Source of the DNA: Galerina marginata
Taxonomy: Eukaryota > Basidiomycota > Agaricomycetes > Agaricales > Galerinaceae
NCBI GenBank assembly: GCA_023014335.1
Contig: JAECYW010000003.1
Coordinates: forward strand, 3,162,001-3,226,000
DNA length: 64,000 nt
Direction of reading: 5' to 3'
Shown here: piece after piece, positions 1 through 11,750 of the stretch
Numbering within the stretch: position 1 is the stretch's first letter
How the letters are laid out: every line of letters begins with the position of its first letter
Translations under genes and position numbers: made by a program
The notes under the pieces: generated by a model
Seen by the model: only the letters and a program-made list of their open reading frames with translations
Database searches by the model: none
What the model was told of the DNA's origin: nothing

Positions 1-1501
1 TAAGGAACGGTAGGCGAAGGCGGAGCAGGGCCGTTCACGTTCACGATCGACTCAAGCCCAGCAGCTATAAGCCTGCTCATGCCCTGCACGCCGCCCTTGA
101 TGCCCTCCAGCACAACACCCGCGCCAGGGGTAGGGCCAGAGCCGTTCGTCGTCGGTGTAAGCGTAGGGAAATACGAGGACGAGGAGGGGGTGCTTGCTGA
201 GTTGGAGTTGGAGGTGTAGGCACTTGCATTTGGTGGGAAGGGCGTGTTGGGGAACGGGGAGGAGAGGTGGGAGGTGGAAGATATGGATGTGGATGTGGAG
301 AAGGCGGTGGGGAAGAAGGCGGTGGTGGTTGAGCTGGGAGAGAGGGCTTTTTCGAAGCCGCGGTTGACTATGCGTTCCCATTTGCGTTTTACTGTGAGTT
401 TGATAGGAGTCAGTTTATCTCTTGGGTTTCTAAGAAGGAAGAAGGGAGAGAGAAGAAAAGGCGAGAATACGTACGTTGGAGCAGCTCAGCTTCGTGCACT
501 GCGAGCTGGGAGCGCAGATCGAGGCATTTGGACTCTTTCTGAGCGATGAAATGGAGTAATTCCGCGTGCCTAGAAAGATGATCATGTCAATAAACGCGTC
601 AACCAAGTAGACATAACACAACCTAAACGTACTTTTCAGCCAACGTCACAGGCGGCCTTTGCCTTTCCCTCGTCTGCGGCTGCCCAACACTCAGCCCGTT
701 ATCCATCGACGCGTCCTGGCTCGGAAGCGCCAACAACAACGATCCCGTGCTCGACCGTTCGCCCACACCGTAACCCGGACTTCTAGGAGACCGTGGTCCC
801 CGTCCCCCTCCTCCTCCACGCCCACCGAGAGAATGGCTCCTCGACAGCCCCACAGCAGCAGCAGCGGTGTCCTGGAAGAAAGACGTGCTCGGGTGCGCAC
901 TCGACAGCGGCGAGCGTGATAACCCGCTATCCGTAGACTCGAATTCCCTCCTCGCATTCCCGGGATTATTATTATTAATATGATTCGACGAATGTTCGTT
1001 CGAGTTTGAGTGCGAGGATATGTACGAAATAGAAGACTGCCTCCGCGAGGGCGGGTGTTTTCTTAGTCCTGTAATAGTCGGGCTGAGAGGCGAGGGCGAA
1101 GTGGAGTCGGTCGTGGATGTTGGTTTTGAGTGGTCTTTGAGGATTTGATTTTGATGTTGATGGTGTTGGTCTTGTGAGGCGGCGTTAGCGCCATTAATAA
1201 CGGCAGGATTGATAGCAGGTGTTCCTGAGGACGAAGACGGGCCCGGAGACGGAGATGGGGATGGGGATGGGGATATTGAGTGCGGTGTAGAAGGCGATCC
1301 CAAAGCGCTGACGACGGAGCCCAAGGCGAGATGCAGTGGACGCGGCGCCGGTGCAGCGCTCGCTGGTGGCGAGGGCGAGGTAAGCTTTAGAGAGTGGCGT
1401 TTAGCCTTCGCTGATGTTCCGGATCCTGCAGCACTCGAGTGTCCTGAAACTGAAAGACTGCTGGGGAATGAGGATGGTGGCGGCGGAGCGCTGTCGTTCA
1501 T
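1..1501 (-). CDS. Ser/Pro-rich coiled-coil protein, DUF4048-like (3' end outside window)
   Basis: Three exons read on the minus strand: 633-1501, 475-569, and 391 running off the left edge; the phases close. The start is the ATG at 1501. The first ~290 residues are low-complexity Ser/Pro/Gly with a basic stretch (AKRHSLKL). The conserved core is built across the junctions: TLAEKHAELLHFIAQKESK, then LRSQLAVHEAELLQ, then LKRKWERIVNRGFEKALS, a charged amphipathic coiled coil. From memory this core resembles fungal proteins annotated DUF4048; the function is unknown. After the coil the protein returns to Ser/Thr/Pro-rich sequence up to the window edge. The opposite strand carries only low-complexity shadows. 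Gene and exon structure are fairly sure; the family name is tentative. Confidence 0.75.
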
Positions 1502-2035
1502 CGTACAGCTCCTATCTTCTGCTTTCTTCTAGCTTAGTGCAGCTCTATCCGAGCTTCTATAGCTAGATTTTGATGTTCCAGACAGGGCGTGGCTTGAAGG
1601 ATGATGCTGACGTCGTAGGTCGTGAAAAAGCGTACGTTGTTTTGGCGAAGGCGAAGGCGCACCGTCGTCGTCGTTTAGTTCAAAGCTTGGATGGAAGCTC
1701 GTTGATGGGATGATGAAATCCTGGTTACACCCTGAAAAGGGAACACTCAAAAGAGGCCATACTTAGCGACGAGAAATTAGAGGTATCTCTCGAGTATCTC
1801 ATAAAGGTTTATAGGCTACAAACGCGTTAGAAAGAGACTTAATCTGTGTTCGGAAATAAGGACGAGTGTGTAACAGGTAATCTCGCAAGTTGTTGGTGAA
1901 AGCGAAAAAGAGAAAGAGTTGGATATGTTATGAGCTCTACGTGCTCTGCATCTCGGACAGGCCAACTTCTATAAACCCTCCCTCCCAAGAGTGTGCATTT
2001 TCACCGTCTCCAGACCATAATATACGATCAACATC
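1502..2035. other. Intergenic: 5' region of the DUF4048-like gene and 3' flank of ATP19
   Basis: An open frame at 1529-1750 (minus) has no join to the gene downstream and no recognisable domain; I read it as leader or promoter DNA. Nothing else is supported. Confidence 0.5.
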
Positions 2036-2485
2036 CTAATGCCCAGATGGCGCGCTTGAACCCTCCTTCTCAGCCTCCTTGATGAAGTTCAGGATACTAA
2101 ACAGAATCGTCAGCGCTTCCACTTCGTACATACCATCTCCAGCAACTCACAATTGCTCCTCTTCTCTATAACCACAAAAACACAACGAGAACACAATCCA
2201 ATCAGCTCCTTTCACCCTGACCCAGTTCCAGTTCTAAAGCGGGAAACGACTCACGACGAGCTAGCATTGATAGGCACGCTCTCCTTGGCCTGACTAACCG
2301 TCGTCGGCTTCGCCTGGGCGGTCTTGCCCCCGCGCGTCGCGAGCCATGCACCGCCAAAGGTGGTTCCGAACGTGGCGAGTGCGAGGTACTCGTTTTTGAT
2401 AGCGCGGCCGAAAATTGTGCTGTTTTCGAAGAGTTGAAAGAGATCCAAGAGCAGGATTCGGTGGGCCACACGTGGTTGTGTTCAT
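2036..2485 (-). CDS. ATP19: F1Fo-ATP synthase subunit k (ATP19)
   Basis: Small mitochondrial inner-membrane subunit of ATP synthase. Four exons on the minus strand: 2472-2485 (14 nt), 2255-2419, 2151-2165 (15 nt) and 2036-2096, giving 84 residues. The product starts MNTTTTIFGRAIKNEYLAL, has one hydrophobic segment (about residues 15-32, LALATFGTTFGGAWLATRGG), a basic/Ala linker, and a conserved acidic-amphipathic tail (NASSSEEEQFILNFIKEAEK). The IFGR-x-(V/I)-KNEYLA start and EEE-x-FI-x-x-FIxEAEK tail are what I know of fungal subunit k. All three introns have GT-AG ends and phases agree. The first exon codes under five residues, so the start is the least certain part, but it puts the family's short N-terminus directly before IFGR. 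A decayed copy lies near 29.4-29.9 kb. Confidence 0.85.
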
Positions 2486-2757
2486 GAATTCGGTCCATTC
2501 GAGGAAAGGCAACCGAGCCACGTTCGATAGGATTGACGATGGGTGTGGGTTGGAATTCCAAGTAAGGGTTTGGGAGAGGGTGTATGGAGGTTTTCGTTAG
2601 TTTATTACAGGCGTTTAGAGCGATAAAACACGTACTAGGACATGATAAAGGCGATAGTTTCGAGGTCGACGGTGAGAGCGACCAAAGTCAATTTTGTGTG
2701 ACGTTGGAAGCACCCGGGACTTTCCGTCAGCAAGAAAGCTTCGGCCCGCCATTCCGG
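2255..2757. repeat. Segmental duplication block A1 (partner at about 29395-29925)
   Basis: From ATP19 exon 2 through about 270 bp upstream of its start, the sequence aligns in the same orientation with 29395-29925. Shared stretches include AGAGCGATAAAACAC, TAGGACATGATAAAGGCGAT and CACCCGGGACTTTCCGTC. The match fades near 2757. Confidence 0.8.
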
Positions 2758-3590
2758 GTAATGCATGCGACATCCGTGCATTCCAACTCTCTCTTGTGCA
2801 CTCGTCTTGCCAGGCGAGTCTGAATCCTGCCCACTGTATTCCTCTGAATGTTGGCCCCCTTTCAGACTGGATGATACCCCAACGCCTCGAGCTCTCCATC
2901 CAAACTTCACTGGGCTCGGGCACACGACATCCTTGTTGACCCTTGCGTAAGGATATGGCCTAAAAGACATACATAGAGGTCGAAGTCCCCTTGCGCATTT
3001 GGGAAATATCGATGTGCGTTCGTCTTGGATGTCAGAATTGCAATATCCTGACTGTATCACTGCTTAAAAAGACCAATTCTTTCCTGAAGCACGACGATTA
3101 CGACCATAACGAAGCACCTGTGCTCAAATCAGGATTTGGTTTTCCTGTCGTCAAAGTTTTGGCCGAGCTCTTTGCTAAACGGTCATACCACATATTTAAA
3201 CTTGGGCCATGGTCCCAACGATCGACCGTCTCAAGTGCCGCCATCCCTTAAGACGACACTCATCAAGACCCAATGTTACCCATAACCCCAAGACGGTCAC
3301 GCACCTGCTCTCAGGCTGAGCACCTTTGAAGCTTGGGTTCGTTATTCCCATAGAGTTTGACCTGGCCAATACGAGAGCTTTCTCCAAGACCTCTAATATG
3401 ATCTTCAACAAGAAGGCATGCCTGGACAACTGCTTAAATCTCATATGCACCCGTACATCGCCTTCAACTCGACGATTGAATCCAATACTGACCCTACTCC
3501 TATCCTACTCCCTTCATAGTCGGTCGCTTCCCTCAATAGCAGTTCAGATTCAGTCAGCAGCAGGCAGAAAGTCTCATCCTCTGGGAGAAT
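2758..3590. other. Gene-free stretch
   Basis: Only short, overlapping open frames on both strands, none with a recognisable domain or a convincing exon chain. I see no gene here. Confidence 0.5.
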
Positions 3591-4032
3591 AGTTCGCCGA
3601 ACCGAAAACGCGAACTCCGAACCTCGAACCACGAACCACGTACCCTCGTCAGATGGCGAACCTAAGGCGAACCTCCTTTTTTGAGTCCGGTCCGAGACTT
3701 TGGCCTATCGCGGACGTGCCTCTTCCTGGTATGCTTCCTCGCTGTCCTCCCGTCTACACCAATTCTCGGGAGTTACTGTGCATCGTGAGCGAGCGAAGGA
3801 CTATGCCTCTAAGAAGTGACGGGGCAGGCGGGCGTCGGGAGCCTGTAGTGCTTACTGCTTAACTGTATTGTCGGAGGACGGTTGTGAGTGCCAGCGCTCG
3901 ACCATTCCAGCCCAGTCCTGCTGGCACTGTATCTAGAAGTGGGCCCCGGCCTTACAGTTGTGAGAGGGAAATTTTCCGGAGGTGGCTTGAGTAATCAGTT
4001 TCGAGGTTCGGCATTTCGAGGTTCGGCGAACT
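3591..4032. mobile_element. Probable 442 bp terminal-inverted-repeat element (MITE-like)
   Basis: The left end reads AGTTCGCCGAACCGAAAAC and the reverse complement of the right end reads AGTTCGCCGAACCTCGAAA. The first 13 bases are identical and similarity continues for about 40 bp (CCGAACCTCGAA inside both). The right end holds a doubled TTCGAGGTTCGGC unit. No clear target-site duplication is visible and no coding potential is seen, so this is a non-autonomous or decayed element. Confidence 0.5.
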
Positions 4033-4879
4033 TTGACCCCAGTGGGCGAGATTTCCTCCCCGCAGGCTACCAATATTTCGCCCAAGCTGCTCGCACTGCC
4101 CCCGAGAAATTGAGACGGTCAACCACTACCTTTTCCACTGCCCCAGATATCGAAGACACAGGCAGGAACTGCTGAGAAAACTAGGGCTGCGCACAGCCGC
4201 AGACCTCACACTGGGACTATTACTCCACAACAAGAAGGGAATGCGGGCACTATTGCAATACCTCAGTCAAACGAGAAGGTTTCACAACTTTAACGATGAT
4301 GTTATAATCTCCCATTTACAAGCAGAAGTCAATGATGATGATGATGACGAAAACTAGTAACCATAGGTCGAATGCAGACAACCAATCCACTGCCTAAACC
4401 TCTACAAAAATCATCCGCACCACTCTGACCCGACGGCTGCAAATAAGCCCAACACTGAAAAGAATTAATCTGGGAGACAACACAAGAAGCAGACAAGCCT
4501 CGTATCATTGTGCCTACCAGCTACACCAGCGGTCGGGTACGTACAAGGGAGCACTCAAGATAAGGACAAGACCTCAAAGAGGATGAAAGACGAGCTACAC
4601 CGCGCGCCGTCTACAGGTGGCAGGTCCCTAAAACGGCGGGGCAGGACTACCCGTCGGGCCTTCGGACTGGGGAGCGAGCACCGAGGATGCGCCTCAGGAA
4701 GTGCTAAGGACAGTCACAGGAGCCTAGTCGGAAAATTGGCACTGGGGGCCAACTACTTAAAGGAGCTCCGCCAGGCGAAACAGAGCTCCGGAAACATACA
4801 TACCACCAGGCGATGACAAAGGAGATAGTACGGAAAAGGCGGATAAATTGGGTATCCCGGATGAGCATACGGCGAACTT
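4033..4879. other. Gene-free stretch
   Basis: The longest open frame (4508-4816, plus) is basic and unrecognised, with no supporting splice structure. It may be decayed repeat DNA. Confidence 0.45.
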
Positions 4880-5560
4880 GATGGCGGAAGGCCGGGCCGC
4901 AGGTCGACCGCGGGTTAGGCGCCCGTCTATCAAGAGCCGGATACAGGTTATCGTTTTCTTGAGGATGGTGACCGTTGTCCGTTTTCAGTCATTTCGGAGA
5001 ATCCTCCTCCTCTTTCCGCTGCCGCTCAGCTCTCTTGACTCTCTTCCTCTTCTTGCCAGTGTCGCACTTTGCCGCTCGTCTTGCATCATCTTCTGATATT
5101 CCAGCTGCATGCAAAACCCTAGACAGTCTTTCGAATTTCTGCCATTGCGCCTGTGTTTGTATAAACAAATAGTTTCGGTCAGCTCCACGCGTCGCGCCTT
5201 GCGACGAAGTCTTATTCGGGAAAACCCACCGGCAAATCACTCCAACATGGAGCCCTCTAAGGGTCCTTAGTGCTTTCCACGTCATTAATACCGTTCGCGC
5301 ACCACTCAGGTTCATTCGGGCTACTACTCTAAACATGGTTGTTTACACAAACAACGGCGCACAGTGCGAAATTTTGAAAACTGTCTACGGTTTTGCATGC
5401 AGCTGTCAATCATAACCGTGTATACAAGACCACACGCGTCATTTGCGAGGTCCGTAAATTCCTGTCTACGTCTCTTGATGTCCTAGGAACCATAGTATGG
5501 CGTCAGTACCGGCCTGTGGACCTATTTGGATCCAACATATGCATTGCCATGTCTATACTT
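4880..5560 (-). pseudogene. Decayed, internally deleted copy of the MLKL-like gene at 27.1 kb
   Basis: On the minus strand, 5560 to 5405 reads DIK-RRRQEFTDLANDACGLV, matching the second half of exon 1 of the gene at 27104. After an inserted element (5102-5405), 5101 to 4880 matches the end of exon 1 (KMMQD) joined abruptly to the basic region (KCDTGKKRKRV). It then follows the proline-rich tail at DNA level. The middle helices (about 27270-27730 of the intact gene) are missing and frames are broken. It is inverted relative to the intact gene. Confidence 0.75.
5102..5405. mobile_element. 304 bp MITE-like element inserted in the MLKL-like relic
   Basis: The left end begins CAGCTGCATGCAAAACCCTA and the reverse complement of the right end begins CAGCTGCATGCAAAACCGTA. 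The inverted repeats extend about 37 bp (TAGACAG shared, then AATTT). The flanks, compared with the uninterrupted sequence near 27240-27255, show the element sits exactly in the middle of former exon 1. The duplicated flank may be only TC. The 115-codon minus-strand frame over it is mostly element sequence and not a gene. Confidence 0.7.
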
Positions 5561-8500
5561 ATCTTTTGGAGAATGTAAATGGTGGAAGCAGTGCCAGTCG
5601 GGTGGTACCGATGCTCGACTTTTTACGAAGAGATGTACCCATTATAATAAAGCTATTACCACCCTATATCTAGTTGAAGTATGGCTTCTAATTGGAGAGC
5701 AATTCAATAATTAATCCCACAGAAAAAGAATCAGCAAATTCTAGGCAGATGCTCAAGGTGATTGTTGAAATCTTGGCACCGGTGCGCGTACCGGCACCTT
5801 ACTACTCCACGAGTGACTCATTCCTGGGCTCATATTCGATAGGTGTGCGCCAACTATGACATAACTGAGTTTAAAAAATATAACTAAGTGCAAACAAACT
5901 AACTCGACCAAACATCGCGCCTGTGGCTTCAGCCTTCGACTTTTTTGCTGTCACTTACAACGCTTAACGCTCTCAAAAATCGTATGGCACCCGAAGGTGA
6001 ACCCCCTGAGCTAAACGATGGTGACGGCCCTCAAAAGCGCCGACGCGGACGTCCAAAGGGCTCAAAAAATGGCCCGAATGCAGGTGCCGTTGGCCGACCG
6101 CGCAATGATGGCGGGGCCCCCAAGAAGCGCAAGCTCGCTAATGGTAAATCCTTTGATTCCATGCATTTTGGGCAATGCGCTGACACGCTTTAACTTTCCA
6201 GGATCCACTCTTCCCCTGAATGTGTCAGGTGGTATGAATTCATCTCGGGCAATGGACGGCCCTTCTTCCTCTAGTGAAGCTAGTGCCGGTTTGTACCCAA
6301 TTCTTACTTCCTTTTATTCAAGGTTTCTCAGATTTCCTTTATACAGCTTTGGGGTCTCCTTTAGAAGGAACTCCTGCAGTTCAGGCAGTTGCCACCACCG
6401 GATCTGGTATGTGCCAAACAAAGTTCTGCCGCCCCACATTGACATATTCTATCTTTGTTACAGGACATTGTGCTCATTGCGGTGGTAGTACAGCCGATTT
6501 AGGCGCAGAAGATTCTCGCGAGACATCCCTGAGTCGGCAGGAGGTTCCTGACGGAGATGGAGTCTTATTGTCAACGAATGCGAGTCTTGGGGGAATTACC
6601 AACCAAGTCGCCATCCCGGTACCAGGCGGTATGATAGTGGAGGACTTGGACGTGCCTGTGGACGCACCAGCAGCGGTTAACAATGCCGCACAAGGTATAT
6701 TCAATGATTTATATTTTATTGACTCATCACTGAGGCAAACCTACCATTGAATAGGTGTCTCAGGCCACAAACACCTTCAAAATCTATGGGCACCGTCTCC
6801 AGGCATAGGCTCAAAGAATGGTAAGTTGCATTCTTAAAATTGCGACTTGATTGTATTTACTTACACTATAATCAGAGTATGATGATTTATATGAAGCGGA
6901 AGATGACGAAGATGATTTAGATAATGTTTTCGAGGACTCGGACAGCATACCAGAAGATGTAGATGAGTTCTCGCCTGTCGGTGATGATGACGAATCAGAT
7001 CTATTGTCAAATTCAAGTAGTCCTTCGCCTGTTCGCCACGGTGCATCCATGCCGTTACCTAAGCGTCACAAGGAATGTGCCTCTATCCCGACATGGCTCG
7101 CAAAACATTACGGCGATACCCGCGAGCGTTTGGTCGCAGAGATGAAGAAAAATCCATCGCATCTTCCCACCTGCTATGTTCAAAACACTTTTTACGATGG
7201 CCGCGAAAATCATTTCTTTGTTGCAAATACCAGAGCTCGCTTACCGCCTGAAGTTTTCTATGAGCCTCTCTACTTTATATGGCTTCCTCATTTAATCATT
7301 GGCTGTATTCCTTGCCCCGAATGCCACTCAAAGTCGCGAAAAGATCCCAAGGGAAAACAAGTCTATCTTTCTCCAAATGGATGGCCAAAAATGCCGAGAC
7401 GTGTTTTCGACCTCTTCCGATGTGTCTTTATTATCAGGCAGAGATATCTCTGTCGCCATCCTGACTGCAAAAAGACATATCAAAGCTGGAGCCCAAGCAT
7501 TCTTGCTGCCTTACCTGCTCCTCTTGCATTGCAATTCACCTTTCATCTTACGCATCGTAGTGGCCTTACAGACGGTCTTGTGTCCTTCATGCGGCTTTGC
7601 TTCCTACAAGGCATTGGTCCAACTCCATTTTCCAACATCATACGTGTCAATCACATTCGCCACTATGAGCAACTTGCACATCAATACTATGAAATGCAGG
7701 TTGTTCGCCAGAATTCTCCTTTGTTGTCAGCAGCTCGGCCTGAACCTTTCAGCAGTTTCCATGATAAAGATGGTTATGCTGGTGCTACCCCATCTGGTCG
7801 CTACTTGCGCGACTTCTATGTAAACTATATGAGTGCTTACGCTCCTGCTATGGATCAGTACACATCACTGTTACCTGGCAGAGTCATGCAGTTTGACCAT
7901 AGCTTCAAGGTATTTTCACATTTTTTCTGATGTGTACATTTGTGCTGATGTGAAATGACAGGTCCCGAAACACCTTGGAAAACTCAATGGTGTTCCAGTT
8001 TTTACTGCCTTGCATTCTGGTGTGAATGAGTTCTGCGAGATTCGCTCTCTTGTTATGACTCCTACAAAAGCACACAACCAATTCATGCCAGCTGTCAGAG
8101 CTCTTTACGACTCACTTCTGCTTTATGGTCATGACCCAACCGAGGCCGTTTTTACCGATAATCCACGAGCAGACGCACCAGAGCTCGAGTCTGCAATACC
8201 ATCTCTTAGAATGGATGTGGTCCCAGTTCCCAATTTAACCAATCTCGAGCACCTTGAACTCCCTGAACACATGGTTATTCTAAAGCTATCATCCGAGTTT
8301 CAAGTCCGAACACGTTTTGATAGCATCCTCGATAGCCTCGCAAATAATAAAGATTCTTATGCTGCCGTAGATATGGAGTGGTCAGTCGATACAACTTCGG
8401 GGCTTCAGAGCAAAGTCGCCCTGATTTCGGTAACATTTGGAGAGGAGATCTTCCTTATACCGGTGAGTTCTGACTGTTAAAATAGAGAGCTTATATGCTT

Positions 8501-10509
8501 CTTACCATTCAATTATCCAGCTTCACCGATACATTACTGTAACCACCAACGGTAGTTATCTTAAGCTGCCTCATTCCTTGCTGTCATTCTTGCAAGCTCC
8601 ACGTATTCGAAAAGTTGGCGTGAAGGTTTCAGGTGACTTGACAAGACTGTTCAAAGACTGCGGCTTCATAGAAGGGAAGGACCCAGCCTTCGCTGGTGCA
8701 CTCGATCTCGGGAAACTCGCAAAGGAAAAAGGTGCTTCCTCAAAAGCTACTATTGGGTTAGCCGATCTTTGTGCCAGCATGCTACGCCAATACCTTCCTA
8801 AAGACCCTGAAATTCGTGTCAGTACAGCATGGAATGACTCCACGCTACCTGCCAGCCATGAAAAGTATGCTGCACTCGACGTCTATGCATCATGGGCAGT
8901 CTTCATGGCACTCAGCACCACACCCATTGGTAGTTCTGTAGACGCAACTACCAGAGGTGGTACGCCTGTCGAACTCCTTGCAGCTGATAGATCCCGCATT
9001 GTCGCATATGGTCAAATTTTCCCGGAACGTCCAGCAAAATACAAAGGGGTAACAGTCTCGAAAACACGGGTCCTCGTATCAATTACTGAAGTCCTTGTTC
9101 CTGGGCACCTCGTCACCAAAGACCTATTAGCTGGCAATGAAAACCTCCCACTAAACTCATTTGGAAAGGCACCATTTGTTCTCCTCTGCAAAGCAAAACA
9201 TCTTCGCACACGAGTCGAAAACCACCTCGACCCACCCCGACGTGATCCTCCACCCCGACGTGATTGTACACCACAAGAGTTGACATCCGAGAACCTGGCA
9301 TCAACCGATGACAATCTAAATGATAATCAATCAGCCGACTATCCACCTTGGTACGCAGACATGGACAACGAACTCACGACCCATGAGGAGGCCGCTCTTC
9401 AGCAACCAACTCGTGACCCTGTTGGACATCAACGGGCTGCATTGCTATGCACACCACTTGCTGCAAACATGGAGAACCACAGTGACGAGCTACTTCTTCA
9501 AACACGTGTCAGTGGTGATATATTCCACGGAATGAAACAGTTTGGTATCTCACATGCTCATGGCCTACAACGTCCATTTGCTCGGGCACTTTGTGATGCA
9601 ATATTTCAGTATGATCTTGAAGACTGCGCAAACATCAAAGCATTTTTTAGTACGAAAGGCGTAACATGGGAATACATGCTTCGTACTCACTCCAAATGGC
9701 TCCTCCAACGAGTTCGACGCTTTGTACCTCAACCAGAAGAGCTTCTTCCTCGGGTCAAGAGGGTCTTGTACAAGTTCGGACCATTACTGGATGCGACCAC
9801 ACACAAACCACTCTTCACAGATAAGGCATGGGAAATAGCCGAAAACTTTCTTGAAAACATTCGCCGTGGCCTGTACTCTGACCCCCCTGGTGTTAAACTA
9901 TATTATCCATCAGGAACAGACAAATATGGACTATTGACTTACAGGTGTATTCGCGGTACCAACGGCGTTGAGGGCGGCGTCCACCAGAATATTATTCGGT
10001 GGTTTGGAGCATTCAATGCTGCTCCTGACTTCGCTGAGCACCTGTTGCGTGACTATACCCTATATCACAATCTAAAAGTATGTGTCAATATTTTTAATGA
10101 AGGTTGAAGCTAACTATCAACGAACCAGGTGGGGTATGTTAATCGCACAGGGAGAGTGTACCGAGGTTCCTATGATATTTGGACACGCAATCAGATCTCG
10201 CATTTGGTTGACGTGTTATCAACGCGACTTACCGCTATTCCAGAAGACTTCGGACCTCAAGGTGCATGGGTCAACGGAGACAATTATGTCCCATCAAATG
10301 AGGTCTTCGGCATTCTGCCGATACCACGAAACTTGCAAGAACAATACGGCATGCACGATTTCCACCCGGCGTATGCTAGCGAGCAAAAAATTAAGCATCA
10401 ATATCTCACAAAGAAACAAAATACACGTACCGCCGTCCTTCCTGTGCATACTAAAGCAGAGCGTGGCCTGTTCAAGCTTATCGTGTCAGATCTTCAAGGT
10501 CCGTTGGCG

Positions 10510-10514
10510 GGCAG
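10510..10514. other. Target-site duplication GGCAG of the LTR element (second copy 17681-17685)
   Basis: GGCAG directly precedes the left LTR and directly follows the right LTR. The uninterrupted copy 2 has the single-copy empty site GCGGGCAGCCGTGAACC. Confidence 0.95.
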
Positions 10515-10972
10515 TGTAACGCACCAAGGGTGAGCTACGTCGAGAAGTGGGGTGTTAACGCCTAAGACGATCTGGCGGGCTTTGGTGTTTAGACCTAGGA
10601 GTAATCCTACGTCTGAGAGCGAAGAGTAAGCTGAGATCGAGCACACAGACAAGTCTTGATCAAACTAGATCTCTAAGATCTACGTCTTGGAAAGGCTAAG
10701 TTCTGTATTCAAACCTTACACCTGATGCGTGCGCCTCTGCTCCCAGGTAGTACTAGGTTGGCAGGGGCTAGCAAGCAACTTAGGCTTATTGGATATGAAT
10801 GTAAGAAGATCATATTCAGAAGTGTGACAAGTAACACTATATCTACTCTGAGAGTCACATAAGGTGACTCTCAAGTAACAGAGGATACTTTACAGTCCAT
10901 ATATGAAGCAGATGGAAAGGAAATTCAGTAGACAGCAGGAGGGACTGCCAGGGACTGGAAGCATGTGTTACA
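10515..10972 (-). repeat. Long terminal repeat (3' LTR in element orientation)
   Basis: 458 bp. It starts TGTAACGCACCAAGGGTGAG and ends GGAAGCATGTGTTACA on the plus strand. I found no difference from the other LTR. Confidence 0.93.
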
Positions 10973-10987
10973 GAGCCCCCCCACTTT
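10973..10987 (-). other. Polypurine tract
   Basis: Read on the minus strand it is AAAGTGGGGGGGCTC, directly abutting the LTR start TGTAACAC, as expected for second-strand priming. It fixes the element's orientation as minus. Confidence 0.6.
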
Positions 10988-11750
10988 CTATCTGCTGAAT
11001 GGAAGAAAGAAATCCAGAATAAGGAGGTGTTGGGGTTGGAAGGTGGGCAAAATGTAGAGGATGAAATCAATATAGGAGTGGGTTTTCAAGATAAGAAAAA
11101 GAAAGGAGTCATAAAAGAAAACAGACTTGTGCTAAGAGCCCATAATTAAAGACAAGAATTGAACTCCAATGAAGTGGCAAAGTCAGAAAAAGGAGTGAAG
11201 TAAAGCCCTTGAAGTCCTAAAAAAATAATTGGTAGTCATATATAAAGGTGGCCAGACCCATAAACAACAAAGGTGATCTGACAGCAGGCTTTGATCAGCC
11301 TACTATACCTATAGCCCTCCCAGAAAATAAATCCTCATATAGCCCCCCCAACCTCAAGAGATGTATGGCAGAAGCTTGAGGTTGCTGGAACTGAGATAGA
11401 ACCATTGGCAGTTCATTGGAGGGGAAGAGGTAGTCAAGAAAGGATAGAATGGTTGGCAAGAAAGATGATAAGAAGAGATAGTCAAAATGGAGGAAGCATC
11501 TTGCATGGATAAAGCCTAAATGCATAGGAGTGAAAAGCCAAAATTATCGAAATCCCAATTTGCGAAGCAATCACAGCTCAGATGGCGACGTTCCGGATAT
11601 CCACAGAAAGCTGTGAATTGAAGCTTTCAAACAAGCCCAAAATCATTGCATGAAACCGAGGTATTGGTGTTTGATGGCAGAACTCGTAAAAATATGCGAA
11701 ATTCACCAAAAGGCCGAGTTCTAGAGTGAATACCAAACAAAGTCCTACGT
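10988..11750 (-). other. 3' untranslated interior of the LTR element
   Basis: AT-richer sequence between the end of the long ORF and the polypurine tract. One 76-codon minus-strand frame (11295-11525) shows no similarity I recognise. No pol motif is visible. Confidence 0.5.
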
